DNA from: Lachnospiraceae bacterium
Lineage (GTDB): Bacteria; Bacillota; Clostridia; Lachnospirales; Lachnospiraceae
DNA: 64,000 nucleotides
Direction of reading: 5' to 3'
Assembly: GCA_030524705.1 (NCBI GenBank)
Contig: JAUNGD010000002.1
Location: 1-64,000 of the forward strand
The translations under genes and the position numbers were made by a program. Under the pieces are notes generated by a model that was not told where the DNA came from, did no database searches, and worked only from the letters and a program-made list of their open reading frames with translations. Below, piece by piece: positions 51,644 to 61,261 of this stretch (position 1 is its first letter; each line of letters opens with the position of its first letter).

Positions 51644-54600
51644 ATGAAAAAAGAAACGGTAGTCAGACAGAACAGGTGCGACAAAGAAATGAATTTCCTG
51701 CTGTTTGTATGCTTTTTTTTCTTTATGGCAATGCAGCTGTTTGTCGGAGATACACAGAAGCTGACCCTGGTCAACTGCATAAATATGATGCTTTACATGG
51801 TGTTTGTGCCCGGCTTTATTTTCCGGCTGGGATATTGCTGGGGCAGGCTGGCCCGCACCGGGACAGAGACGGAGCGGAAGCAGTGGCTGGGCTTCACGGC
51901 GCTTCGTTATTTTGCATATTATTTTTGTCTGGCTTTTGCTTTTGAGGTAAGCAAGAGCCTGTTTGATTCCTCCATATCAAGGAAAAAGCTGCTGCTTTCC
52001 GTGTTCGCGGATGTCCTTACCTTTCTGCGGGTTCCTGCGGTCTCAGCGGTCTTTTTTTCGATGCTGCTCATACTTCTCTTTGTGTGGGGCTTTGACCGTT
52101 CCATGCTCCGGCTGGCTCAGAACAAAAAGCGGATGGCAGCGTTGGGCGTCCTGCTTCTGCTGGGCGCGTTTCTGCGGTCAGACAATGTGATGTATACGTT
52201 TATGGCAGCGCTGGTGGGCTCCTCTTTGGAGCAGGCAGTCCCGGCGGTGCCGTATTTTGCTTTTTTCCTGCTGGGAATATGGTTTGAGGAGAAGAAGCCG
52301 GGCTTTCAGTGGAAGCTTTTTGGAATCGCCGGGGCGGTTACTCTGGTTTCCCTGCTTTTGTACCGTACACCGCTGCAGGATCTGTGCCGGGTGACGGCGT
52401 CCTTTCTTCCGGTGTACCTGGTGTATGCTGCGGCAGAGGGGCTTTCCGACGTTACGCTGCGCCTGCGGCCTGCGGAGCTGGTCTGCGGCAGGATTGAATT
52501 TGTTTTCTGCTTTTATGCGGTGATGATGTTCGGCCTTCGCGCCACAGGAAAAGTCAGCGGCTTCGGAGTGAGCAGGACGCTCATTCTGGCGGTATGTGCC
52601 CTGTTGTTTCTGCTGGCGGGCTTCCTTGTCTTCTGGCTTTTTACGAAGGGCTACGGTATTTTGTATAATTATTTTTACGGAAAAGCCAAACACAAGACGG
52701 CGGTATACTTTATCGTCTATACGATTGCTTTTTCATTCCTGCTGTTTCTCGTATTTTTTGACTTCATTTGGAGGGGAAAGACCTTTATTATTTTTGGAGA
52801 CGGCGTGGCTCAGTACTTTCCGAGGACGATTCTGTATTCCAATTATATCAAGGATATGGTTTCCGGGCTCCTTTCCGGGAATTTCGTACTGCCGATGTAT
52901 GATTTCCGAAATGGCCTAGGCTCGGAGGTGGCTTACAGCCTGGAGCCTCTGTATGCCCTGTACGCTTTATTTGATGAGAACCATATGGAACTGGCCTACA
53001 ATATGGTGACGGTTCTGCGGTTCTATCTGGCAGGAGTGACCAGCTCGATCTTACTTTTGTATTTTAAAAAGGACTATTTTGCGGCGTTCATGGGAAGCGT
53101 AGTCTATGTGATCTGCGGCTTTGCCCTGTACGGCGGCGCTATGCATACCATGTTTATGATTCCGATGATTATGCTGCCGCTGCTGATTCTTTCCATTGAG
53201 GAGATCCTGCGGCACCGCCGTTTTTACCTGTGTACGATTTTCGTGGCGGTCTCTCTGCTGAGCAATTACTATTTTCTGTATATGAATACGATCGCTATGG
53301 GGATTTACTTTATCGTGCGTTTCCTGTGCCAGAAGGAGAGGGAGCGGAGAACCTTCAAAAAATTTATCGGCCGGGGGCTGGTGATCAGCGGAAGCTACCT
53401 GATGGGGGTGGGGATCGGATTTATGACCCTGGCTACCACCTTCGGACAGTATCTGGGTTCCGGAAGAAACGGTGCTGCCATGATCAAGACGGCTTCTCTG
53501 TTTTATTACCGGGCGGAATGGCTGCTGAGCTGCTTCCAGACCTTCCTGACGACGGCGAATTCCCCCGGGGAGTGGCTGAAGCTGGGCTATCTTCCGATTG
53601 CGATGCTGGCAGTGGTTATACTGTTCGCCAGAAAAGGCAGAAAAGAGCTAAAGATATTCTCGGTGATCTCATTGATTTTTATGCTCTTCCCTGTGTTCGG
53701 ATTTATTTTCAGCGGCTTCAGCACCGTCATCAACCGTTGGTGCTATATGGCGGCGCTGGTGGTGGGCTACACCGTAGCGGATTGCCTGCCGGATCTGCTC
53801 AGGATGCAGAAAAAAGAGAAGAGGCTTTGCGCCGTTGTCGTTGCGGTGTACGGCTTTCTGGCATTTTTTGGAAATTACTACAAAAACACGTCGGCAGTGA
53901 AGATTGCTGCAATCCTGCTGGTGATTACCTTTGTAACGGTTCTGCTCTGCCAGGACGAGTGGCGGTGGATGAGCAGCATTACAAAGAAGTGTCTTCTGCT
54001 GGCACTGACGGCGGCCATCGTATTTTACCAGGGATTTTCTCTGTACGAGATCCGCGGGCGTATTGATCAGTATGCTTCTACGGGATACACTCTGGACAGG
54101 CTGAAGGACACTCCGATCCGGGCGGTGAAGGAGCTGGAGGATAACAGCTTTTACCGGTCGGCGGTGCCGAAGCTGGTCTACGATACGGGGAATTCTTCCA
54201 TTTTGCTGGATTATTACAGCACATCGCTGCTCAACAGTACGTACAACGGTTACGTGAACCAGTATCTGCGGATGATGGGGAACACCAGCTTCAGCAGTAT
54301 GCAGTATCTCGGCATGAACAACCGCCTGTTTGAGAATGACCTTGCGGCTGTGAAATATTATGCAAGCTATGAGAATATGGACTTCCCGATCCCGTATGGA
54401 TACGAGGAGGTACTGGATACCGAAGTGGAGGGCAAGGCGGCGAAGGTCTATGAGAACCAGTATGCACTGCCCATCGGCTACACGTATGACTCCATTATCA
54501 CGGAGGAGGAGCTGGAGGAATACAACGTGCTGGAACGGCAGGAGGTTCTGATGCAGCAGGTTCTGCTCCATTCTGCGGAAATATCAGAGGGGGAGAAGGC

Positions 54601-55372
54601 CGCCGTGACGACAGTGCCTCTGGAAATTCTGTCTTCTGAGGGAGACGGAGTGCGTCTGACGAAGGATAAAATGATTGCCGGAGACGGAGAAAATGGAGGA
54701 AAAGCAGATGGAAAGTACAAGCTGACCCTTCACTTTGACGGAAAAGCAGATTCTGAAACGTATCTTGTCCTTCACAATGCGTTTTTGGAAGGCGATATGT
54801 CGGAGGATCCCATCAAGCTGACCATTACCGCGGCAGGCAGCAGCCAGAGTTACAGCTTTGAGGCGGACGACTACCGTTACCATACGGGGCAGGAAGATTT
54901 TGTCTTCAACCTCGGCTACCATGAGGAGCCGGTTGATTCCTGTACCATTACCATGAAGCGGGAGGGCGTGATCCAGTTTGAAGAGCTGGCGCTGTACAGC
55001 CAGCCCATGGAGAACGTGCCGGAATATACGAAAGCGCTTACGGAGAATGTACTGGAAAATGTAGTCGTGGATACCAATGAGGTCTCCGGTACGATTTCAC
55101 TGGATAAGGATAAGGTGCTGGTACTCAGTATTCCGTACCAGAATGGCTGGACGGCGTACGTGGATGGGAAGGAGACGGAGCTGCAGCGAGCAAATTATGC
55201 GTATATGGCACTGCCTTTGACTGCAGGAGACCACACCATAGAGCTTTCCTTTGCGATTCCCGGGGTAAAATATGCCATGGTGATCGTGCCGGGCTCGGTG
55301 ATTTTATTCGCTGCCGTGTGCATCATTTCATGGCTGATCAAGAAACGAAAAAAGCGTAAAATGCAGTCTTAA
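51644..55372 (+). CDS. giant YfhO-type membrane glycosyltransferase with extra N-terminal membrane domain
   Basis: 1242 residues from ATG 51644 (AAAGGA upstream; a GTG at 51617 is an alternative). The YfhO part (about 370-1240) has the GT-C features IFGDGVAQYFPR (acidic first loop), the GLGSEVAYSLEPLYAL block, a helix bundle to about residue 800, an extracytoplasmic C-terminal domain and a last helix (about 1205-1230). In Bacillus, YfhO transfers sugar from a polyprenyl carrier to teichoic acid with CsbB. The first ~330 residues form about ten extra helices resembling an acyltransferase-3 bundle; that assignment is inference. Final codons and stop are repeated downstream. Confidence 0.85.
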   Translation: MKKETVVRQNRCDKEMNFLLFVCFFFFMAMQLFVGDTQKLTLVNCINMMLYMVFVPGFIFRLGYCWGRLARTGTETERKQWLGFTALRYFAYYFCLAFAFEVSKSLFDSSISRKKLLLSVFADVLTFLRVPAVSAVFFSMLLILLFVWGFDRSMLRLAQNKKRMAALGVLLLLGAFLRSDNVMYTFMAALVGSSLEQAVPAVPYFAFFLLGIWFEEKKPGFQWKLFGIAGAVTLVSLLLYRTPLQDLCRVTASFLPVYLVYAAAEGLSDVTLRLRPAELVCGRIEFVFCFYAVMMFGLRATGKVSGFGVSRTLILAVCALLFLLAGFLVFWLFTKGYGILYNYFYGKAKHKTAVYFIVYTIAFSFLLFLVFFDFIWRGKTFIIFGDGVAQYFPRTILYSNYIKDMVSGLLSGNFVLPMYDFRNGLGSEVAYSLEPLYALYALFDENHMELAYNMVTVLRFYLAGVTSSILLLYFKKDYFAAFMGSVVYVICGFALYGGAMHTMFMIPMIMLPLLILSIEEILRHRRFYLCTIFVAVSLLSNYYFLYMNTIAMGIYFIVRFLCQKERERRTFKKFIGRGLVISGSYLMGVGIGFMTLATTFGQYLGSGRNGAAMIKTASLFYYRAEWLLSCFQTFLTTANSPGEWLKLGYLPIAMLAVVILFARKGRKELKIFSVISLIFMLFPVFGFIFSGFSTVINRWCYMAALVVGYTVADCLPDLLRMQKKEKRLCAVVVAVYGFLAFFGNYYKNTSAVKIAAILLVITFVTVLLCQDEWRWMSSITKKCLLLALTAAIVFYQGFSLYEIRGRIDQYASTGYTLDRLKDTPIRAVKELEDNSFYRSAVPKLVYDTGNSSILLDYYSTSLLNSTYNGYVNQYLRMMGNTSFSSMQYLGMNNRLFENDLAAVKYYASYENMDFPIPYGYEEVLDTEVEGKAAKVYENQYALPIGYTYDSIITEEELEEYNVLERQEVLMQQVLLHSAEISEGEKAAVTTVPLEILSSEGDGVRLTKDKMIAGDGENGGKADGKYKLTLHFDGKADSETYLVLHNAFLEGDMSEDPIKLTITAAGSSQSYSFEADDYRYHTGQEDFVFNLGYHEEPVDSCTITMKREGVIQFEELALYSQPMENVPEYTKALTENVLENVVVDTNEVSGTISLDKDKVLVLSIPYQNGWTAYVDGKETELQRANYAYMALPLTAGDHTIELSFAIPGVKYAMVIVPGSVILFAAVCIISWLIKKRKKRKMQS

Positions 55373-55478
55373 TAAGACCGAAGAAGAAAGCGTAAATGCA
55401 GTCTTAATAAGACCGAAGAAAGCGTAAATGAGTCTTAATTAATAAGACTGAAGAGGAAAGCGCAAAACGCGACTTTTA
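55351..55478 (+). repeat. imperfect 32-38 bp tandem repeats spanning a stop codon
   Basis: AAAGCG(T/C)AAA begins units at 55351, 55387, 55419 and 55457 (spacings 36, 32, 38), each followed by AGTCTTAATAAGACC-like sequence. The YfhO-type stop codon (55370-55372) is in the first unit. AGTCTTAATAAGACT is itself palindromic, so each unit can form a small hairpin. Confidence 0.9.
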
Positions 55479-55509
55479 TGAGGTTATAACAGCGCTGGAG
55501 GAAGGAACT

Positions 55510-56475
55510 GTGAAATACTCGATCATTATTCCCTGCTACCGGTCGTCTAAGACGATCCGTAAGGTCGTTGAAATGACCATGCAGGAGTTGGAACGGTTAA
55601 AGAAAAAGGATTATGAATTTGTTCTGGTGGATGACTGTTCGCCGGACGGCGGGGAGACCATGGCCGCCCTTCTGGGACTGGTCAGGGATTATTCCTGCGT
55701 GAAGGTGGTGGAGCTGGCGAAGAATGCGGGCCAGCACAATGCTGTGATGGCGGGGCTGAATCACGGGGACGGCGATGCTTTTATCGCCATGGACGACGAC
55801 ATGCAGACGCATCCGTCCCAGCTCCAGTATCTCCTGGAGGAATTTGACAAGGGCTACGATATCGTGTACGGATACTATCCCGAAAAAAAACACAGCAAGT
55901 TCCGCAATTTCGGAAGCTATATCAATTATCTGTCCGTCAGGATCCTTCTGAAAAAGCCGAAGGATCTGAAGACCTCCAGCTTCTGGGTTATCCGGCGTTT
56001 TGTCCGGAACTATGCGGTGGAATACAAGAGCGCGTACACCCATCTGCAGGGACTGTTCCTGCGGACGACGAGGAATATCAGCTCCGTGCCGATTCAGCAT
56101 TTTGAGAGGGAGGTGGGAACCTCCAATTATACGCTGAAAAAGCTGCTGGCGCTGTGGTCGAATATATTCGGATTTTCGATCGTCCCGCTGCAGATCGCCA
56201 CGTATCTGGGCTGTTTTTTTGCGGCGGCTGGAATTTTGGGGGCGGTAGGTGTTGTCATATTGAAGATCATGCGGCCTGCAACGTACATCGGCTGGCCCTC
56301 CATGATGGTTACGATCTGTTTCTTTTCCGGCATCAACCTGCTGTTCATGGGCGTGATCGGTGAATACGTGGGAAGAGTTTTTCTGGGAATGAGCAGGAAT
56401 CCGCAGTTTGTAGTGCGTAGTGTGCATCAAAAAAATATATCAGAAGAGGAAGAATCTTCAAAGGAGGGCGTATGA
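55510..56475 (+). CDS. polyprenyl-phosphate glycosyltransferase (CsbB/GtrB-like, GT2)
   Basis: 321 residues, GTG start with GGAGGAAGGA upstream. GT-A domain with SIIIPCYRSSKTI, LVDDCSPDGG, the metal-binding AMDDDMQTHP and the acceptor-side FRNFGSY. Two C-terminal membrane helices (about 230-255, 268-290) anchor it, as in CsbB/GtrB/Dpm1-type enzymes. It loads a sugar onto undecaprenyl phosphate on the cytoplasmic side; the lipid-linked sugar is then used by the YfhO-type enzyme encoded just upstream. Confidence 0.92.
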   Translation: MKYSIIIPCYRSSKTIRKVVEMTMQELERLKKKDYEFVLVDDCSPDGGETMAALLGLVRDYSCVKVVELAKNAGQHNAVMAGLNHGDGDAFIAMDDDMQTHPSQLQYLLEEFDKGYDIVYGYYPEKKHSKFRNFGSYINYLSVRILLKKPKDLKTSSFWVIRRFVRNYAVEYKSAYTHLQGLFLRTTRNISSVPIQHFEREVGTSNYTLKKLLALWSNIFGFSIVPLQIATYLGCFFAAAGILGAVGVVILKIMRPATYIGWPSMMVTICFFSGINLLFMGVIGEYVGRVFLGMSRNPQFVVRSVHQKNISEEEESSKEGV

Positions 56476-57647
56476 AAAAGCTGATGATTATGGGAGCCGG
56501 TATCTATCAGGTCCCGCTGATAAAAAAAGCGAAGGAGATGGGAATTTACACCATCGTGGTCAGCATACCTGGGAATTATCCCGGATTCGAGATCGCGGAT
56601 CAGGTCTGCTATGAGAACACCGTGGACTATGAAAGGGTGCTGGAGGTGGCCAGAAAAGAGAAGATCGACGGCATCGTGACTGCCGGGACGGATGTGGCAG
56701 TCATCACCATCGGAAAGGTCTGCGACGAGCTGGGGCTGTCCGGCCTTAGCTGTGAGGCGGCCAGAATCGCATCCAACAAGATTCTCATGAAGGAGAAATA
56801 CGAGGAGTTCGGCGTGCGGACGGCAAGATTCCGGGAGGTATCCTTCGCAGATGACATGTATGAGAAGACAAAGGAGCTGAGCTTCCCGCTGATCTTCAAG
56901 GCCACGGACTCTTCCGGGAGCCGGGGCATCATCCGGGTCAATTCCAGAGATGAATTTGAAGCGGCAAGGGATATTGTCAGATCGGTGACCCGGAAGGATT
57001 CATTTATTATCGAGGAATTCATTGAGGGAAAGGAATTCGGCGCCCAGGCCTTCGTATATCACGGAGAAGTAAAATTCATCCTTCCCCATGGCGATTACGT
57101 ATTCCAGGGGGATACGGGGGTACCCATCGGCCATTTTGCACCGTATGATCTGAGGCAGGCAGTGATCGACGACATGAAGGTTCAGCTTACCAACGCGGTC
57201 CGGGCCATGGGACTTGACAACTGCGCCATCAACGCCGACTTCATCCTGAAGGACAACAAGACCTACGTGCTGGAGCTGGGAGGCCGGTCGGGAGCTACGT
57301 GCCTGGCGGAGCTGGTATCCATTTATTACGGATATGATTACTATGAAAAGCTGATCCTGGCCGCTCTGGGAGAAGAGGTGGAATTCCCCCAGGAAAAGGC
57401 AGTGCCGAATGCCAGCATGCTGCTTCGCAGCGACAAGGACGGCGTGATCCGCTCCATCGAGAACAAAAACGAGCCGGACGAGGACATTTACCAAATACAG
57501 TTCGACTACAAGGTGGGAGACGAGGTAAAGAAGTTCCACGTCGGGCCGAATCGTATCGGGCACGTCGTCACAAAGGGCGAGACGCTGGATGCGGCGGTGG
57601 AAAAGCTGAACGGGGCCCTGGAAAAGATTCGGATTACCGTGGAGTAG
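56472..57647 (+). CDS. ATP-grasp domain protein (CarB/PurK-like)
   Basis: 391 residues; ATG overlaps the preceding stop (ATGA). N-terminal pre-ATP-grasp Rossmann-like domain (1-100: MIMGAGIYQVPLIKKAKEMG). ATP-grasp domain (about 100-300) with FPLIFKATDSSGSRGI, the hinge IIEEFIEGKEFGAQAF, and the metal ligands in NADFILKDNKTYVLELGGRSGAT. It ligates a carboxylate to an amine or thiol. Its tight coupling to lipid-linked-sugar genes suggests that it adds an amino acid or similar substituent to a sugar or carrier; this is inference. Confidence 0.85.
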   Translation: MKKLMIMGAGIYQVPLIKKAKEMGIYTIVVSIPGNYPGFEIADQVCYENTVDYERVLEVARKEKIDGIVTAGTDVAVITIGKVCDELGLSGLSCEAARIASNKILMKEKYEEFGVRTARFREVSFADDMYEKTKELSFPLIFKATDSSGSRGIIRVNSRDEFEAARDIVRSVTRKDSFIIEEFIEGKEFGAQAFVYHGEVKFILPHGDYVFQGDTGVPIGHFAPYDLRQAVIDDMKVQLTNAVRAMGLDNCAINADFILKDNKTYVLELGGRSGATCLAELVSIYYGYDYYEKLILAALGEEVEFPQEKAVPNASMLLRSDKDGVIRSIENKNEPDEDIYQIQFDYKVGDEVKKFHVGPNRIGHVVTKGETLDAAVEKLNGALEKIRITVE

Positions 57648-57695
57648 AAGGATTAAAAAGCATAGAAATGTAAAAGTATAGAAATATAAAGAATG

Positions 57696-57738
57696 TAAAT
57701 ACCTGCGGCTGATCAGAACGTCCGCAGGTGTTTATATT
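57696..57738. terminator. bidirectional terminator between ATP-grasp and QueG-like genes
   Basis: ACCTGCGG (57701-57708) / CCGCAGGT (57722-57729), extended by AT-rich pairs to 57696 and 57734, with T-rich tracts on both strands. Confidence 0.8.
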
Positions 57739-57750
57739 TTGAACCAAATT

Positions 57751-58440
57751 TTATGAAGCTAAGCTTTTCAGATATTTTTGAGTATATGCACAGACTGCAA
57801 AGCATTTTCCACACAGATCTGTTTGAATGCCTGTTTTTTCGGTCATGATCTCTATTTGCTTTTTCTGGCATTTCCTGACATCTACAATCCGTTCTCTTTG
57901 CAGTCCTGCCTCCCAAAGAGTTCCCTTCAGCGCCTGGGCAGGGCATTTTTTAACACATAGATTGCATTTACCACAGGAAGACAGTGCGATGGGCTTGTCG
58001 TATTCCAGAGGTGCGTTAGTCAGCAAAGAAGAAATCCGTACCGCTGAACCATATTGACGGGTTACCAAAAGGCAGTTTTTTCCTATCCAGCCGAGGCCGG
58101 CTCTTGTAGCTACAGTTTTATGAGGAAGGGCGGAAATATGATTCTGGTCAATTTCCACCCGGTCCGTAGTTTGGGCATAGGCTTCAAAACCATTCTTTTT
58201 CAGGAAGACTTCGCCGGCCAGAACGATTTCGTTTAGCTTTTTATTCAAAGAATGATAAAGGTTGTAATACTCTTCAGTGGGAGCTTCCTGTAGGTCAATG
58301 ATAACTTTCTTAGGCAGAGGGAGGGCGATGGCTACTCCTGTATGAAAATCACAGTTTTGGATTGGAGCCATATCGCCAATCCCCACCAGACCGGCTCCTC
58401 GGCAGTATAATATTTTTTTTAGTGATTCTGTTAAATTCAT
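57751..58440 (-). CDS. QueG-like 4Fe-4S protein (epoxyqueuosine-reductase-related)
   Basis: 229 residues, shorter than true QueG (about 310-380). The C-terminal half has two ferredoxin-type clusters: CGKCNLCVKKCP and CGKCFAVCAYTQKYL. The central GLGWIGKNCLLVTRQYGSAVRISSLLT is the QueG-family block. The N-terminal half lacks the full cobalamin-binding region. This short group is common in anaerobes and of unknown role; a reductase or electron-transfer protein is likely. Convergent with the ATP-grasp gene. Confidence 0.82.
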   Translation of the reverse strand: MNLTESLKKILYCRGAGLVGIGDMAPIQNCDFHTGVAIALPLPKKVIIDLQEAPTEEYYNLYHSLNKKLNEIVLAGEVFLKKNGFEAYAQTTDRVEIDQNHISALPHKTVATRAGLGWIGKNCLLVTRQYGSAVRISSLLTNAPLEYDKPIALSSCGKCNLCVKKCPAQALKGTLWEAGLQRERIVDVRKCQKKQIEIMTEKTGIQTDLCGKCFAVCAYTQKYLKSLAS

Positions 58441-58465
58441 AGTATCTCTTTGCTTGCCCCTGTCG

Positions 58466-59917
58466 TTAATTCTGCTTTTTTTTCATAATCTTCAGTACTG
58501 ATTTTATCTGCGGCAGGAAATATTTCAGTCCCACCGGGATGAGACAAGCCGCAATCAGGTAACGGAAGATAAAATGCCGGTTAAACAGCAGCATGGTAGC
58601 CAGGCACGCCAGGAAATATCCGACGGAAATCAGCAGCGTCTTGCGAAGCGGGATCATCTGCTCTCCGGTCAGCCGTTTTTCCATGAAGGCCTGCATGCAC
58701 ATCAGCATAAGATAGCTGAAGGCCGTGGTATATGCGGCGGCGCGGTAGCCGAAAAGAAGGATGAATACATAATTCAATATCACGTTCAAAAGCATGACGG
58801 AAACCGTAGACATGGCGACGAATCCGGTCTTCTTGTAGTAGTTCTGGATCGCGGTATAGCTGTAGCTGTAAAAACGGAACAGAGTACCCGTCACCATGGG
58901 AGCGATCAGGTAGATGGCCGCCTCGTATTTTTTGCTTCCCAGGATCAGAATGATCTCCGGGGCAAACAGCACCAAGAACCAGGAGATGATTCCGAAGGCA
59001 TGCATTAATATGCTCCAGTAATGCTCGATATCCTGGCTTTCATCCCGGGCTATTTTTTCGTACATCCAGGGAAGCCATGCGTTCCAGACGGAATCCTCCA
59101 GAATCCAGATAATGTAGGAAACCGTAGTGGCCAGATTGAAAATAGATCCGCTGATTTCCCCCACCATATGCGTCACCATGAGCTTATCCGCCTGGTTCAT
59201 GATCTGTATGGAGAGTACCTCCGGGATCAGGGGAACGCTGAAGCGAAGGGCGTACTTCCAGTAGCCGATATGAACCAGCTTCTTTCCCTGCCAGATCATA
59301 AGCCCTGCGGCAAAGAAGCCCCCGATGATCATGGGAATATAATATCCGCCGATACGCAGAGCCACCAGAGAATCCTCATGGCCGGAGATTTTTCCAAGAT
59401 AGATCAGCAGCACGGACAGAAGCGTGGCGGGAACCACGGTGACAGTTGTGAAGGTCGTACTTGCTTTATAGCGCATCATCTGTTTTTCCCGGCGTTGGAA
59501 ATAAAAGATGCTGGTGTGCGCATACGTATAAAGAAAAGCAATGTACATCATAAAATCCGTCATGGAGCAAAAACGCTGGAGCGGTTCTTTAAAAATAAGA
59601 AACAGGACAAAAAATACGCTGATGGAGATATAGGACAGTGTCTGCACACTGGACACGTATTCGTTAAAGCGCTCCTTGACGTCGTATTTTGCCCGTTCGA
59701 CGCTGCGCCAGAGGCACAGAGACATGGCAGGCGCGAAGATCAGAAGCCAGGATTCAAAAATTTTTATCTGGTTGTACTGCGGCTGAGAGAGAAGCCGGGT
59801 GTAGATCGGGGTCATCAAAAACGTAATGCCCCGGATAAATAGCTGAGAAAAAATATAAAAAATTCCGGCCTTAAAAGCAGTCCTGTTGAGAGACTGTTTA
59901 CTTTCTTTTTCGGACAT
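58466..59917 (-). CDS. Wzx-type polysaccharide flippase (MOP superfamily)
   Basis: 483 residues with 12-14 hydrophobic helices. The opening FYIFSQLFIRGITFLMTPIYTRLLSQPQYNQ is typical of the polysaccharide transport protein family in the MOP flippase superfamily. It moves lipid-linked glycan units across the membrane. GGGAGG precedes the start. It is 33 bp downstream of the CapK-like gene and shares its transcript. Confidence 0.9.
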   Translation of the reverse strand: MSEKESKQSLNRTAFKAGIFYIFSQLFIRGITFLMTPIYTRLLSQPQYNQIKIFESWLLIFAPAMSLCLWRSVERAKYDVKERFNEYVSSVQTLSYISISVFFVLFLIFKEPLQRFCSMTDFMMYIAFLYTYAHTSIFYFQRREKQMMRYKASTTFTTVTVVPATLLSVLLIYLGKISGHEDSLVALRIGGYYIPMIIGGFFAAGLMIWQGKKLVHIGYWKYALRFSVPLIPEVLSIQIMNQADKLMVTHMVGEISGSIFNLATTVSYIIWILEDSVWNAWLPWMYEKIARDESQDIEHYWSILMHAFGIISWFLVLFAPEIILILGSKKYEAAIYLIAPMVTGTLFRFYSYSYTAIQNYYKKTGFVAMSTVSVMLLNVILNYVFILLFGYRAAAYTTAFSYLMLMCMQAFMEKRLTGEQMIPLRKTLLISVGYFLACLATMLLFNRHFIFRYLIAACLIPVGLKYFLPQIKSVLKIMKKKQN

Positions 59918-59950
59918 TGAAAAGCTGCCTCCCTGAATAAAAACGTATTG

Positions 59951-61261
59951 CTATTTGACCGCGCAGACAAAGCAGCGCAGCTTTCCGTTGGGATCCGGCG
60001 GAATGACGTCCAGCCATTCGATGCGGATACGGAACTCGTCTCCGTAGAGCCGGGTCAGGCGCTCCCGGAAAAATGCGGAAATCTCGTCATTGGTGTAGGT
60101 CATATCCTGCGGGTCCCGCACAAGCTCCACCCGGAGGTCGTGAAAGGATTCCTGCACGTAGCGGAACTGGGCGATCCCGGTGATGCCGTTGGGAATCTTG
60201 CGGAGCTCCAGGACAGAGGTATCCTCGCCGTTCTCGTGGCGAACCATGTCGTTGAGGCGGCCGTGGATCTTAGTGACGTAGCGGATGCCGTCTTTTACAT
60301 AGGAAGAGGCCATGTCTCCGATGTCATAATTGATGATCGGAAAATCCGTTTTGTAGAGCGGGGTGATAATGACCCGGCCCTCATCCGCCAGACGGCCGTC
60401 CTTGTCGTAAATATTGACAACATGGGTATCGTTGCAGATATCATAGTAATCGTTGCCGGGGCGCTTGATGATGCAGCTTCCCGTTTCGTCGCTGCCGTAG
60501 GCGTCCACAAGGCCCGGGCCGAAGGTCTTTTCGAGAATATTCCGGGTGATTTCATCCACCATCTCACTGACCGGGATGTACCATTTGGGCTGGCGGACCG
60601 GAAGATTATGCTGCTGTGCGTAAAGCGCGATCCGCACGATGCAGTTCTTTCGAAGGCAGATCAGATCCGGCGCGTATTCGTTGAGCTCCTGAATCACTTC
60701 CCGGGTACCGTCCCCGACGCATCTTTTTTCGGATAAAATGCGGCGCTGCAGGATGCCGAAGCGCTGTATGAAGGAATCACGGCTCTTCTTTTCAGAGCGG
60801 TAGCTGGATTCGAAGGAAACCATTTTGCCGAAAAACGGATTGTACCCGAAGGACATCAGAATGCGGATCCAGCTGGCGTTGGCGCAGGCGTGCTCCCTCT
60901 GGGACTGGTAAAGGCGCAAGGGGATGCCGGTGGAGCCGCTGGTGCTGGTGGCGTCCCAGGAGTCCCGGGTCTCCGGGTGGGTGTCGTACAGCTCCTTCAT
61001 CCAGACCCGCAGCTCGTCCTTGGTGATCACCGGGAACTTGGCAAGATCCTCGCTGCAGTGAAAATCCTCCGGCGTCAGATGGTTTTCGTCAAAGCGCTGA
61101 CGATAAAAGGGGATTTCATAGGCCCGTTTCATCAGCTTATGTACGTTGCGGTTCTGAACCGCCTTTGCCTTTTTCGGATTGGCAGAAAGGCTCTTGTCCA
61201 GCTTCAGCAGATACCAGAAGGTGGAAAGATTGATCAGTTTTTTCTGTATTTGAAAGCTCAT
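59951..61261 (-). CDS. CapK/PaaK-like adenylate-forming enzyme
   Basis: 436 residues from ATG 61261 (AAAGGAG upstream), in preference to an in-frame Met at 61336. The phenylacetate-CoA ligase-like family: the AMP-binding SGSTGIPLRLYQS (P-loop), AYGSDETGS and the Asp in NIYDKDGRLADEGRVIITPL. Members in capsule clusters are called CapK. Probably activates an acyl or aryl acid for transfer to a glycan; the pairing with a flippase supports a surface-polysaccharide role. Substrate unknown. Confidence 0.85.
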   Translation of the reverse strand: MSFQIQKKLINLSTFWYLLKLDKSLSANPKKAKAVQNRNVHKLMKRAYEIPFYRQRFDENHLTPEDFHCSEDLAKFPVITKDELRVWMKELYDTHPETRDSWDATSTSGSTGIPLRLYQSQREHACANASWIRILMSFGYNPFFGKMVSFESSYRSEKKSRDSFIQRFGILQRRILSEKRCVGDGTREVIQELNEYAPDLICLRKNCIVRIALYAQQHNLPVRQPKWYIPVSEMVDEITRNILEKTFGPGLVDAYGSDETGSCIIKRPGNDYYDICNDTHVVNIYDKDGRLADEGRVIITPLYKTDFPIINYDIGDMASSYVKDGIRYVTKIHGRLNDMVRHENGEDTSVLELRKIPNGITGIAQFRYVQESFHDLRVELVRDPQDMTYTNDEISAFFRERLTRLYGDEFRIRIEWLDVIPPDPNGKLRCFVCAVK

